Of a stretch of 64,000 bases of DNA, positions 15,771-25,322 are shown one piece after another (within the stretch, counting starts at the first letter, position 1; each line of letters begins with the position of its first letter). The notes beneath the pieces are model-generated. The model did no database searches and was not told the origin of the DNA. It saw only the letters and a program-made list of their open reading frames with translations. Where the stretch lies: contig CAWCYZ010000001.1 in the NCBI GenBank assembly GCA_963799925.1, forward strand, positions 62,001 through 126,000, written 5' to 3'. This stretch comes from DATBQN01 sp963799925 (GTDB lineage Bacteria; Acidobacteriota; Thermoanaerobaculia; Multivoradales; UBA5704). Made by a program: the position numbers and the translations under genes.

Positions 15771-17882
15771 CGCCGCCGCCGCGCCGGACCGCCGCCGCGC
15801 TCGCCCTCCTCCTCCTCCTCGCGGCGAGCGCCGTGCCGCGCCTGCCCGCCCTGGCGAACGCGGCGCGCGACTGGAGCTCGGACGAGGCGGTCGACGCGCT
15901 CGTCGTCCAGCACCTGGTGCATGGCGAGCTCACCCTCTTCAACTGGGACGCCACCTACTACGGGATCGTCGAGGGGGTGCTGGGGCTGCCCATCAACCTC
16001 GTCCTCGGCTGGACGCCGCTCGCCTTCAAGCTCGCCGCCTTCGCCGGCTTCCTGCTGCTCATGGCCGGCACCTACCTGCTCGGCGCCCGGCTCGACGGCG
16101 CGCCGGCCGGGCTCGCCGCGGCGGCGCTCCTCGTCGGCTTCTCCCCGGCCCTCGTCGGCTGGAGCACGCTCGCCGCCGGCGGCTACTGCCTGGTGGCCGC
16201 CTGGGGCACCCTGACGCTCTGGCACCTCGCCGGCGTCGAGCGCGAGCCCCGGGCCGGGCGCGCCTTCGGGCTCGGCCTGATGGCCGGCTTCGGGCTCTAC
16301 ATCTACGAGCTGTACCTGGTCTACCTGGCGCTCCTCGCCCTCTGGGCGCTCTCCCGCTCGTTCGCCTGGCGCGCGCTCCTCGCGCGGGGCTCCCAAGCGC
16401 GCCGCGCGGCGCTCGCCGCCGCCCCCGGCGAGCTCCGCGCCGCCGCCCTCTTCGCCGCCGGCCTCGCCCTCGGCTGGGCGCCCAAGCTCGCCCTGCTCGC
16501 CGCCGGCCGGCTGGGGGCGAAGCAGCCGGCCTACGCGTTGGCGGGCGCCGGGCGGATCGCCGCCAACGCGCGCCTCCTCGTCCACAGCTGCATCCCGGCC
16601 TTCTTCGGCGCCAACCTCGGGCTCGACCCCGAGCTGGCGCGGCTGGTGGCGCCCTACGGCCGCCGCTTCGCCCTCGCCGGCGCCCTCCTCCTCCTCGCCT
16701 GGGGGGCGAGTCTGGCTCTGGGGCCTCGCCCGCGCCGGCCGCGGCATCGCCGCCGCCTTCTCCCGCGACCCCCGGCCGCTCTCCGTGGACGGGCTCCTCC
16801 CCCTCTTCGTGCCGCTCGTCGCCCTCGCCTTCGTCGCCAGCGGCAACCCGCAGGACGCCGGCTCGAACCGCTACCTCCTGCCCTGGCTCTCGGCGCTCCC
16901 GGTCCTCGGCGGGGCGGCGCTGGCGCGGCTCGCCGCGCGCGCGCGGGGCCGCCGTGGCTCGCCGGCCGCGGCCGCCGCCTGCCTCGGCCTCGCCGCCCTC
17001 CTCGCCGGCTTCCCGCTGGTGCAGATCGCGCGCTGGTACGCCTTCCACGGCCGCCTCGCCGCCGACCGCCACGGCCTGCACGTCTTCCAGACGCGCGAGC
17101 CGCTCTACGACGTCATCGCCTTCCTCGAACGGCAGGGGATCGCCGCCGCCTACGCCCCCTACTGGACCGCCTACAAGACGACGATGCTCGCCGGCGAGCG
17201 GGTGATCGTGGCGCCGCTCATGGACTGGGACCGCTATCCGCCGTACCGCCGCGCCGCCGACCGCGCCCGCCGCGTCGCCTACCTCTTCCCCGCCCGCGAG
17301 GACGCCTTCAGCCCCAACCAGTGGCGCGACGCGGTGCGCATCCGCCGGGCGTTCGACGACCGGCTGGCGAGCGCCGGGGAGAGCGCCACGGAGACGCGCG
17401 TGGGCCCCTATGCCGTCGTCCGCGGACCGGGCGACCGCCACCTGCTGGCCCCCGCCTGGGCGGCGCCGGCGCCGCTCGCCGTCCTGCGCGCCGCGATCGC
17501 CTTCGCGGACGCCGCCGCGGTCCCCACGACCGCCGCCCCCGGCGAGCGCCTGGCGCTGGCGGTCCGCCTGGTCAACGCGAGCGGCGCGCCGTGGAGCGCC
17601 GCCGGCCTGCCGCGGCGGGCGGGCGAGCTGCGCACGGCGGCCGCCTGCCGCTGGCTGGACGCCGCCGGCCACGCCCTCGCCGACGAGCCGGAGCGCTCGC
17701 TCCTGCCGCGCGACGTGGCGCCGGGCGAGACTCTGGCGATGACCGTCCGCACCACGGCGCCGCGGCAGCCGGGGAGCTACCGGCTCTACGTCACCCTCGT
17801 CCAGGACGGCGTCGGCTGGTTCGACCAGGCGACCGGCAGCGCCAGCCCGCCGCTGCCGATCGTCGTGCGGGAAGGGAGCTGA
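15767..17882 (+). CDS. Polytopic membrane protein, GT39/ArnT-like, with one frameshift
   Basis: Starts at GTG 15767 within the previous stop (GTGA). About ten membrane helices in the first 450 residues. The first extramembrane loop has RDWSSDEAVDALVVQH, matching the acidic loop-1 motif of GT-C glycosyltransferases that use lipid-linked sugars. Near 16705, at a run of six G after CCT, the frame must move by one base to resume RVWLWGLARAGRG and later LLPLFVPLVALAFVASGN. The C-terminal 300 residues are soluble, with NRYLLPWLSALPVL and a final beta domain VRLVNASGAPWSAAGLP...PGSYRLYVTLVQDGVGWF. It probably transfers a sugar at the outer membrane leaflet in glycan assembly. Confidence 0.7.
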
Positions 17883-17883
17883 G

Positions 17884-18892
17884 ATGGCCGCGGCACCCGC
17901 GGCGAGCCTCCCCTCGCCCACCCTCTCGATCGTCGTCCCCACCCGCGACACCCGCGAGCTGACGCTCGCCTGCCTGGCGGCGATCGATCGCGCCGCCGGC
18001 GCCGGGCGCGCCGGGCGCTCCGGCGCCGGCGGTTGGGCCGGCGGGCCGCAGGTGATCCTGGTCGACGACGCGGGGGGCGACGGCACCGCGGAAGCCGCCC
18101 GGCTGCGCCATCCGGATCTCGTCGTCCTGCGGACTCCCTCGCCGCTGGGCTTCACCCGCGCCGCCAACCTGGGGCTGGCCGCGGCCGCGGGCGACGTGGT
18201 GCTCCTGCTCAACAGCGACACCGAGATCGCCCCCGGCGCGCTCGCCGCGCTCGCCGCCGCCTTCGCCGCCGAGCCGCGCCTGGGGGCGGCCGGCGCGGCG
18301 CTCGCCTATCCCGACGGCAGCCCGCAGTGGAGCGGCGGCGCGGCGCCGACCCTGCCGTGGCTCTGCGGGCTGGCGAGCGGCCTGCCCGCCCTCCTCGGCC
18401 GGCTGCCGTCCTATCGCCGGCTCCGGCCGCCGGGGGCGGCGCCGGCGAAGGTCGAGTGGGTGACCGGGGCGGCGCTCGCCCTGCGCCGCGCCGCGCTGGC
18501 CGAGGTCGGGCCGCTCGACGAGCGGTTCCGCTTCTACGCCCAGGACCTCGATCTCTGCCTTCGCCTGACCGCGGCGGGCTGGCGGGTGGCGCTCCTCCCC
18601 GCGGTGCGGGTGATGCACCACCACGGCGCGACCATCTCGCGCCGGAACGCCGGAGCCGCCGCCGGAGCCGCAGCACCCGGAGCTCCTGTGGACCGACCTC
18701 CTGCGCTGGGCCGCCAAGCACCGCGGCCCCGCCTGGGCCGCCCGCGCCCGCCGCGCCCTCCTCGCCGGCGCCGCCCTGCGCCTCGCCGGCCGCCGCCTCG
18801 CCGCTCCCTTCGTCCCCGCCGCGCGCCGCGCGCCCTTCCGCCGCACGACGGCCGCCTACGCGAACGCCCGCCGGGCGCTGCTCGGCGGGTGA
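17884..18892 (+). CDS. Family 2 glycosyltransferase, C-terminus frameshifted
   Basis: GT2 domain: SIVVPTRDTRELTLACLAAI, VILVDDAGGDGT, GFTRAANLGLAAAAGDVVLL, LNSDTEIAPGAL (DxD-type), then VTGAALALRRAALAEVGPLDERF and YAQDLDLCLRLTAAGW, typical of rhamnosyl/galactofuranosyl-type GT2. After SRR at about 18640 the annotated frame turns into Arg/Pro nonsense; shifting by one base gives TPEPPPEPQHPELLWTDLLR...AYANARRALLGG and a stop at 18890-18892. It follows the GT39-like gene with one base between, so it is in the same operon. Confidence 0.75.
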
Positions 18893-18926
18893 CCGCGCTC
18901 GACGCGAGCGGCCCGGCGGTCCGGAC

Positions 18927-20201
18927 CTAGTCCGGATAGAACGTACAGACCATCCGCGAGCTCTTGACCTTGTCTCCGGCGCTGGCGCCGATGACCATGC
19001 CGGCGTTGATGTAGTAGGTCTTGCTGCCCGAGGACTGGAAGAAGGTGCGCCCGAGGTGCATCGTGTAGTCGAAATCGGGGGCGCTCGCGACGACGTCCGG
19101 CACCTCGAAGTCGGCGGCGTTGACCGTCTCGTTGAAGTCGGCGCAGTTGGAGGGGGTCGCGGCCTTCAGGCCCACGTCCACCTGGTCGGGGGTGCCGTTG
19201 ATGTGCTCGAGCTCCATGTTGACCCAGGCCTCGACGTCGACCCGGCCGGTCGTCCCGGTGGGGACGACGACGGTGCACTCGTCGACCTCGATGCAGGTGT
19301 TGGTGCCCACGTTGGTGGCGGTCAGGCTGACCGAGCTGGTGTTGTCGGCCATCTGGGTGAAGGCCTGGTTGCCGCTCTGGAAGCTCTCGACGGGGAAGCG
19401 GGTGAAGTAGCCCGTGATGTCGGCCACCACGTGGGTGGCGTGGACCTCGGCGAGGATCTTGATGTCGTCCGGCACCAGGCCGGTGCCGGCGATCGGCACG
19501 ATGACTCCGTTGGCGATGTTCAAGCCGGGGACGGCCGCGTAGTTGAGGACGCTCGCCAGCGGCTCCGTCTGATCGTAGGCCCAGGCGCGGAGGTCGCCCG
19601 GACCGGCGGGCGAGACGGCGATCAGGTTGAGGACGACGGCGGTCGCCTGGGGCGGCACGCCGGCGGTCGGCACGCCGCAGCCGCCGGAGGCCCCCCCCTG
19701 GTTCACGAACCCGGCGGAGCCGGTGATGATGAAGCCGCGGGTCTCGCCGGCGGCGAGCGGCCCGCCGGCCGAGCCCTGCCGGGTGTCGAAGACCCGGCAC
19801 GGGGTCAGGGGGACGAAGAGGAGGTCGGAGTAGCTGTCGCCGAGCGTCGGGCTGGCGGCGACCGACTGGGCGGCCGCCTTGGCCACGGCGCGGTCGACCA
19901 CCTCGCTCGCGTTGTTGACCACGAAGAGGTCGCGCAGCTTGTCGTCGGAGAGCGACCGCGCGAGCTGGGCGGCGTCGCGCGCGACGACCTTGGCGTCGAT
20001 CGGGCGCACGGCGCGGTGCTGGATGGTCTCGGCGATGAGCCCGGCGGCGTGGGTCTCGAGCGTGCCGCGCTCGGCGGGGGTGAGCGGCCGTGCCGTCGCG
20101 GCGGCGGCCCGCGCCGGGGACGCCGCGAGGAGCGCGCCGCCGGCGCCGAGCAGGATCGAGAGCCCGAGCGGGATGGTGCGGAGGAGCAGTCTGGTCTTCA
20201 T
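18927..20201 (-). CDS. Secreted protein with a PCRVFDTR...GYF module, paralogue of the next gene
   Basis: 424 residues. Signal peptide (LLLRTIPLGLSILLGAGGALL, cleavage near ARA). Residues 40-130 are helical with VRPIDAKVVARDAAQLARSL. Then the module: LFVPLTPCRVFDTRQ, SGGCGVPTAGVPPQATAVVLN, ending VVADITGYFTRFP. The C-terminal 160 residues form a Cys-containing beta domain that closes with SSRMVCTFYPD. The same three-part layout, including the ending SRM(V/I)C(T/I)FYP, is seen in the gene at 20224, so the two arose by tandem duplication. Both point against the flanking glycan genes. Likely cell-surface or extracellular; no enzyme motif. Confidence 0.75.
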   Translation of the reverse strand: MKTRLLLRTIPLGLSILLGAGGALLAASPARAAAATARPLTPAERGTLETHAAGLIAETIQHRAVRPIDAKVVARDAAQLARSLSDDKLRDLFVVNNASEVVDRAVAKAAAQSVAASPTLGDSYSDLLFVPLTPCRVFDTRQGSAGGPLAAGETRGFIITGSAGFVNQGGASGGCGVPTAGVPPQATAVVLNLIAVSPAGPGDLRAWAYDQTEPLASVLNYAAVPGLNIANGVIVPIAGTGLVPDDIKILAEVHATHVVADITGYFTRFPVESFQSGNQAFTQMADNTSSVSLTATNVGTNTCIEVDECTVVVPTGTTGRVDVEAWVNMELEHINGTPDQVDVGLKAATPSNCADFNETVNAADFEVPDVVASAPDFDYTMHLGRTFFQSSGSKTYYINAGMVIGASAGDKVKSSRMVCTFYPD

Positions 20202-20223
20202 GATAGGCAGCCTCGCAACCCGC

Positions 20224-21489
20224 TCAATTGGGGTAGAAGATACAGATCATCCGGGAGTTCTCGGACTTGTCCCCGGTGTCGTTGCCGGCCACCCACTTGG
20301 CGTCCAGGTAGTAGGTGACGGTGGTGTTCGCCGCCTGGGCATAGCTCTTGGCGTGGTAGACCGTCGAGTCGTAGTCGGGGTTGGTGCCGATGGCGCCCGG
20401 CGCGTTCCAGCCCGAGGCGTCCGGCGTGCCGTCGACCCAGGTGCAGGCGCCCGAGGTGGTGTCGATGCCCATCGCCACCCGGTCGGTGGTGCCGGCGACG
20501 TGGTTGGCGACGAACTGCGCGAAGGTGGTCACCACGACGGTGCCGGCGGCGCCGCCCGAGGTCACGGCGCAGGAGTTGAGGTTGACGCAGGCGCCGCTCG
20601 AGAGGTCGATCAGGGTGCCGGCGTCGCTGGTGGTGAGCGTCGGCTTGACGCTCGCCTGGAGCTGCTCCGTGGGGAAGCGGGTGAAGTAGCCGGTGACGTC
20701 GGCGACCACGTGCGTGCCGTGGACGTCGGCGATCATCGCCAGGTCGGCGGCGTCGCTCGCCGTGCCGGCGATCGGCACCACGACGCCGTTGGCGATGTTG
20801 AGGCCGCTCACCGTCGCGTAGTTGATGATGCTGGCGTTCGGCTTCGGCTGCCCGAAGGCCCAGGCGCGGAGGTCGCCGGGGCCGGCCGGCCCGACGGCGA
20901 CGAAGTTGATCGCCACCGCGGCGGCGAGGGGCGTCGAGGCGCCCTGGGGGATGCCGCAGCCGCTGGCGTTGCCGCCCTGGCCGGCGAGGCTGGCGCTCCC
21001 CGTCACCCGGAAGTCGCGCTCGACGCCGGCGGCGAGCGGGCCGCCGGCGAGGCGGGTGTCGATGACGCGGCAGGGTTGGACCGGCACGAACACCAGGTCC
21101 GACGTCGCGTCGCCGATCGCCTTGGCGACGATCGTCTGCAGATGGCCGCCGGCGATCTGGACCACACGCTGGTGGGCCGGGAGGGCGACCGACACCTCCC
21201 GGCCGTCGAGCAGCGCCTGCCTCTGCTCGTCGGTCATCGCGGTGACGATGCGGTGAGCGTCGGCGGCGACCACGCCGGCGTCGACCGGGCGCACCGCCGA
21301 CTGCTGGATGAGCCCGGCGACGGCCTTCTCGGCCTCGGCGGTCCGCATCTGCAGCTCCGCCCTCTCTTCAGGGGTGGGCGGCGCGGGGGCCGCGGGTCGC
21401 CGGGCGGCATGCGCCGGCGCCAGCACGGTCAAGCTGAGGGTGAGGCCCATGCACGAGCTGAGGGCCCGACGCGCGACACGACTGCTCAT
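20224..21489 (-). CDS. Secreted protein with a PCRVIDTR...GYF module, tandem paralogue
   Basis: 421 residues from ATG 21489, chosen because GAAAGGAG lies six bases before it. Signal peptide MSSRVARRALSSCMGLTLSL...APAHA. The helical region VRPVDAGVVAADAHRIVTAM matches the paralogue's VRPIDAKVVARDAAQL. The module reads VFVPVQPCRVIDTRLAG, ASGCGIPQGAS and VVADVTGYFTRFP. The C-terminal domain ends NSRMICIFYPN. Only 22 bp separate it from the downstream paralogue, so both are probably cotranscribed. Role unknown; two diverged copies suggest a structural or adhesive surface component. Confidence 0.75.
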   Translation of the reverse strand: MSSRVARRALSSCMGLTLSLTVLAPAHAARRPAAPAPPTPEERAELQMRTAEAEKAVAGLIQQSAVRPVDAGVVAADAHRIVTAMTDEQRQALLDGREVSVALPAHQRVVQIAGGHLQTIVAKAIGDATSDLVFVPVQPCRVIDTRLAGGPLAAGVERDFRVTGSASLAGQGGNASGCGIPQGASTPLAAAVAINFVAVGPAGPGDLRAWAFGQPKPNASIINYATVSGLNIANGVVVPIAGTASDAADLAMIADVHGTHVVADVTGYFTRFPTEQLQASVKPTLTTSDAGTLIDLSSGACVNLNSCAVTSGGAAGTVVVTTFAQFVANHVAGTTDRVAMGIDTTSGACTWVDGTPDASGWNAPGAIGTNPDYDSTVYHAKSYAQAANTTVTYYLDAKWVAGNDTGDKSENSRMICIFYPN

Positions 21490-21640
21490 AGATACTCCTT
21501 TCGCTTCCGGTCCGAGGGCGGACGGAGCCTGGTGATCTGTTTCGCGAACCTCGAACACAAAAAAGCAAAGCATCTATATCGCTGCGGATCTGACTGCGCG
21601 CGCGGTCCTGTGCAAGCGGCGCGCCAGGTGCCCGTGAATG

Positions 21641-21743
21641 GGTGCTGGGTGCGTTGGATCCCGCGGACGGCCGCCTGGGGAGGGGGCTCGAGAGGGTGGT
21701 CCCGAGGGCGGCCGCCCGCGGCGGACCCCACGGACCCACGACC
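21641..21743. repeat. Fourth copy of the ~100-bp inverted-repeat element, inverted orientation
   Basis: The plus strand begins GGTGCTGGGTGCGTTGGATC and ends GACCCCACGGACCCACGACC; read on the minus strand it aligns with the copies at 1596 and 13104, including CTCGGGACCACCCTCTCGAG. It lies in the 348-bp gap between the divergent genes at 21489 (minus) and 21838 (plus); the remainder of the gap holds only a TATACA -10-like hexamer at 21780. Confidence 0.75.
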
Positions 21744-21837
21744 TGGGAATGGCAAAACTTGCGCTGCCGGCGTGGCTCGTATACAAAAGCGCCTCGCCTC
21801 CGACGCTCCTGACGCTCGAACCCGGCGCTCGAACCCG

Positions 21838-22602
21838 ATGCTCGACCTCCTCCGCTACCGCGACCTCGTCCTGGCACTGGTCGCGCGAGAGCTCAAGGTG
21901 CGCTACCGGCGCTCGACCCTCGGCTTCCTCTGGACGATGCTCCAGCCGCTGCTCATGATGCTGGTGTTCCAGATCGTCTTCTCCCACCTCTTCCGCTTCC
22001 CCATCCCCGACTACTCGATCTACGCCCTGGCGGGGATCCTCTTCTGGAACTTCTTCAGCCAGAGCATCGTCTCCTCGATGAACAGCCTGCGCGGCAACGC
22101 GCAGCTCCTCCAGAAGCTCCCCGTCCCCAAGGCGGTCTTCCCCCTGGCGACCGTCATCTCGGGCGTCGTCAACCTGGTCTTCGCGCTGGTGCCGATGGTC
22201 GGCATCCTGCTCGTCACCCAGCATCGTCTCCACCCCTCGCTCCTCTTCCTGCCGGTGTCGATCCTCCTCGCCACCCTGTTCACCCTGGGAGCCGGCCTCC
22301 TCCTCTCCCCCCTCGCCGTCTTCTTCAGCGACACGGTCGAGCTGATCGGGGTGCTCCTCACCCTCCTCATGTACCTGACGCCGCTCTTCTACCCGATGGC
22401 CGCGCTGCCGGAGAAGGTGCGCTGGATCGTCCGCTTCAACCCGGTGCGCTCGATCCTCGAGGTGTTCCGCGACCCGATCTACTTCGGCAAGGTGCCGCCG
22501 CTCTCCCACCTCACGGTCTGCCTGGTGATCGCGCTCATCGCCCTGGCGCTCGGCGGCTACGCCTTCCGCAAGAGCAGCGACCGCATCCCGTTCTATGTCT
22601 GA
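21838..22602 (+). CDS. ABC-2 type polysaccharide export permease (Wzm-like)
   Basis: 254 residues. It begins RYRDLVLALVARELKVRYRRSTLGFLWTMLQPLLMMLVFQ, the canonical start of Wzm/KpsM/TagG permeases, and has six membrane helices, with LPVPKAVFPLATVISGVVNLVF and NPVRSILEVFRDPIYFG as family landmarks. It exports an undecaprenyl-linked polysaccharide across the inner membrane with the ATPase encoded next, whose start overlaps its 3' end by 8 bp. Context (many glycosyltransferases on both sides) supports an O-antigen-like or capsular polysaccharide. Confidence 0.9.
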   Translation: MLDLLRYRDLVLALVARELKVRYRRSTLGFLWTMLQPLLMMLVFQIVFSHLFRFPIPDYSIYALAGILFWNFFSQSIVSSMNSLRGNAQLLQKLPVPKAVFPLATVISGVVNLVFALVPMVGILLVTQHRLHPSLLFLPVSILLATLFTLGAGLLLSPLAVFFSDTVELIGVLLTLLMYLTPLFYPMAALPEKVRWIVRFNPVRSILEVFRDPIYFGKVPPLSHLTVCLVIALIALALGGYAFRKSSDRIPFYV

Positions 22603-23437
22603 GCCGGCGCCCGAGGCAGAGCGCGCGGCGCCCGCCGCCGAGGCGGCAGGCGGGACGGCGGACGCCGAGCCGCCGCGCATCGACCTCGCCGGCGTGTCGC
22701 TCTGCTACCGGCTCGCCAAGCAGCGCATCCCCTCGCTCAAGGAGTACGCCATCCACTGGATGAAGGGCGCCCTCTCCTACGAGAAGCTGTGGGCTCTGCG
22801 CGGGGTGGACTTCGTGGCGCGCCGCGGCGAGATCGTGGGGATCGTGGGGAGGAACGGCGCCGGCAAGAGCACGCTCCTCAAGGTGATCTCCCAGGTCTTG
22901 AAGCCGACCGAGGGGCGGGCCACGGTGCGCGGCCGCCTCGCCCCCATCCTCGAGCTCGGCACCGGCTTCGACCACGAGCTCTCCGGGCTCGAGAACATTT
23001 ACCTCAACGCCCTCCTGCTCGGGCACTCGCGCCGGGCGATCGACGTCAAGCTCGACTCGATCGTCGACTTCTCCGGCCTCGGCGACTTCGTCCGCGCCCC
23101 GATCCGCAACTACTCGACCGGCATGGTCGCCCGTCTGGGCTTCTCGATCGCCACCGCCTGGTTCCCCGACATCCTGATCCTCGACGAGGTGCTGGCGGTC
23201 GGCGACGCGAGCTTCACCAGGAAGTGCGCCGAGCGCCTGCGCGAGTTCCACGCCTCCGGCGCCACCGTCCTCATGGTCTCCCACAACGCCCAGGCGATCC
23301 GCGACACCTGCACCCGCTGCCTCTGGCTCGACGCCGGCGAGGTGCGCTTCGACGGCGCGCCGAAGGAGACGCTCGGCCACTACAGCGGCGAGCAGGGGAC
23401 GGAGCCGGTCGAGCGCCAGGCGGCGCACCTGAGCTGA
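22595..23437 (+). CDS. Polysaccharide ABC transporter ATPase (Wzt-like)
   Basis: 280 residues. Walker A GRNGAGKST (about residue 90), the Q-loop-equivalent around LAPILELGTGFDHELSGLEN typical of Wzt/TagH, signature NYSTGMVARLGFSIAT, Walker B ILILDEVLAVGDASF and the switch histidine in LMVSHNAQ. An Ala/Glu-rich N-terminal extension of 30 residues precedes the fold. The C-terminus stops shortly after the nucleotide-binding domain, so it lacks the carbohydrate-binding extension of O9a-type Wzt, which suggests export without recognition of a chain-end modification. Confidence 0.9.
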   Translation: MSEPAPEAERAAPAAEAAGGTADAEPPRIDLAGVSLCYRLAKQRIPSLKEYAIHWMKGALSYEKLWALRGVDFVARRGEIVGIVGRNGAGKSTLLKVISQVLKPTEGRATVRGRLAPILELGTGFDHELSGLENIYLNALLLGHSRRAIDVKLDSIVDFSGLGDFVRAPIRNYSTGMVARLGFSIATAWFPDILILDEVLAVGDASFTRKCAERLREFHASGATVLMVSHNAQAIRDTCTRCLWLDAGEVRFDGAPKETLGHYSGEQGTEPVERQAAHLS

Positions 23438-23580
23438 GCCCGCCTCCCCGTTCCCTGTCTCCGCTGTAACGCGCGGCAGGTTTCTTGCGTCTTCCCCGGT
23501 GCGTCCTTGGCCCGGGCCGATCCGGGGCAATGCGCGGCGCGGCGCGCAGCGGGGCGAGACAGATGGGGGTCGAGCTGCCC

Positions 23581-25297
23581 ATGCGAACCCGCGCCCTGCC
23601 GACCGCCGGCCTCGACCGGCGCTCTCACGCGCTCCTTCTGGCCTGCGTCGCCCTGGGGGCGGTCCTTCGCCTCTGGCAATACCTGGGGAACGCCTCCCTC
23701 TGGCTCGACGAGCTGGCGCTGGCGCGCAACATCGTCGACCGCTCGCTGCCGGACCTGCTCGGCAGGCCGCTCGCCTTCAGCCAGATGGCGCCGCGGGGAT
23801 TCCTCCTCATCGAGAAGCTCGCCGTCATGGCCTTCGGACCGGGCGAATACTCCCTCCGCCTCTTCCCCCTCCTCTGCGGGCTCGCCGCGTTGCCGCTCTT
23901 CGTCGCCGTGGCCCGCCATGTCCTCTCCGGCTCCGGCCTCGTCCTGGGGACGGCGCTCTTCGCCGCCTCCCCTTCCCTCATCTTCTATAGCGCCGAGGTG
24001 AAGCAGTACGCGACCGACCTGGCGGTGGCGCTCGCCCTCTCCTGGCTGGCGCTCGAGCTGGCGCGCCGCGGGGCGACGGTGCGGCGCTGCCTGGCCCTCG
24101 GAGCGGCCGGCGCGGTCGCGGTCTGGCTCTCGCAGGCCGCCGTCCTGGTGCTCGCCGGGATCGGCGCCGCCCTCCTCGGGCTCGCCTTCGTCCGCCGCCG
24201 GCGCTCCCCCGCCTGGCCGCTGGCGCTCGCCCTCGGGCCCTGGACCCTCGCCGCGGCGGCGGTGGTCCTCGACGGCTTCCGCCGGCTGACCCCGGCGACC
24301 CATGCCTTCCTTCACCACTTCTGGCAGAACGGCTTCATGCCGATGCCGCCGCGCAGCGCGAGCGATGCCGTCTGGCTACTGAGCACGCTGGCGGCGGAGT
24401 TCGGCCGCGGCGGGTTCGGCTGGCTGTGGCGCGGCCTCTGCGTCCCGGTGATGCTCATCGGGTTCGCCGCTCTCTGGCGCCAAGGCGGCCCGCGGCGCGA
24501 CGCCATCCTGCTGCTCCTGGCGCCGGCCGGCGTCGCCCTGGCGGCCTCGGCCGCCGGCCAGTACCCCTTCCAGGGTCGGCTCATCATTTTCCTGCTGCCG
24601 ACGTTTCTGCTCGGCTTCACGGCGGGGGTCGACGGCCTGCGCCGGCTGGCGATCCAGCTGGCGATCCGGCTGACGTCCCAGAAGGAGGAGAACGTCCGGT
24701 GGCAGGCGGCGGCGCTGGGCGGCGGCGGGCGGCTGGGCGGTGTTCCTCCTGCTCGCCTATCCGGCCGCCCACGCCCTCGCCGCCAATCCGCCGGTCTACC
24801 GGCCGGAGGAGACGAAACCGATGCTCGCCTACGTCGAGGCGCGGCGGCGGCCGGGCGATGCGATCTACGCCTACTATGCGGCGGGTCAGGCGCTCAGCTT
24901 CTATGGTCCGCGCTATGGGTTGCGCGCCGGGGACTACGTGACCGGCCGCTGCGCGGGGGATCCGCGCGACGACCTGGCCGAGCTCGATCGCTTCCGCGGC
25001 CGTCCGCGGGTATGGGTGCTCTTCTCCCACGAGCGGCCGAATCTCGCCGACCCCGCGCTCCTTCTCGGCTATCTCGACCGCATCGGGGTGCGGCGCGAGG
25101 CGGCCGCCTTCTCCGCCCACTTCCTCGACGACCCGCCGACGGTCCACGCCTATCTCTACGACCTTTCCGATCGCCGGCGCCTGGCCTCGACCACCGTCCA
25201 AGGCTTCCTGCCGGCCGGGAGAGACCGCCGGCCGGCCGACCCGTTCGCCTGCGCCGGCCCGCAGTCCCTGACCTCGGGGGCGCCGCTGGCGAATTGA
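23581..25297 (+). CDS. Polytopic membrane glycosyltransferase-like protein (GT39 type), one frameshift
   Basis: ATG 23581 reads MRTRALPTAGLDRRSHALLL. The first loop has NASLWLDELALARNIVDR, the acidic loop-1 motif of PMT/ArnT GT-C enzymes; YSAEVKQYATDLAVALALSW follows as in the PMT_2 family. Eight to ten helices to about residue 385. In the GGC-rich stretch around 24715-24735 one extra base must be skipped to resume WAVFLLLAYPAAHALAANPP, and the soluble C-terminal tail (MLAYVEARRRPGDAIYAYY, RVWVLFSHERP) runs to 25297. It probably transfers a sugar from a lipid carrier on the periplasmic side. Follows the Wzt gene by about 140 bp. Confidence 0.7.
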
Positions 25298-25322
25298 ACA
25301 CGGCGCTCGCCCTCGCGGGCTC

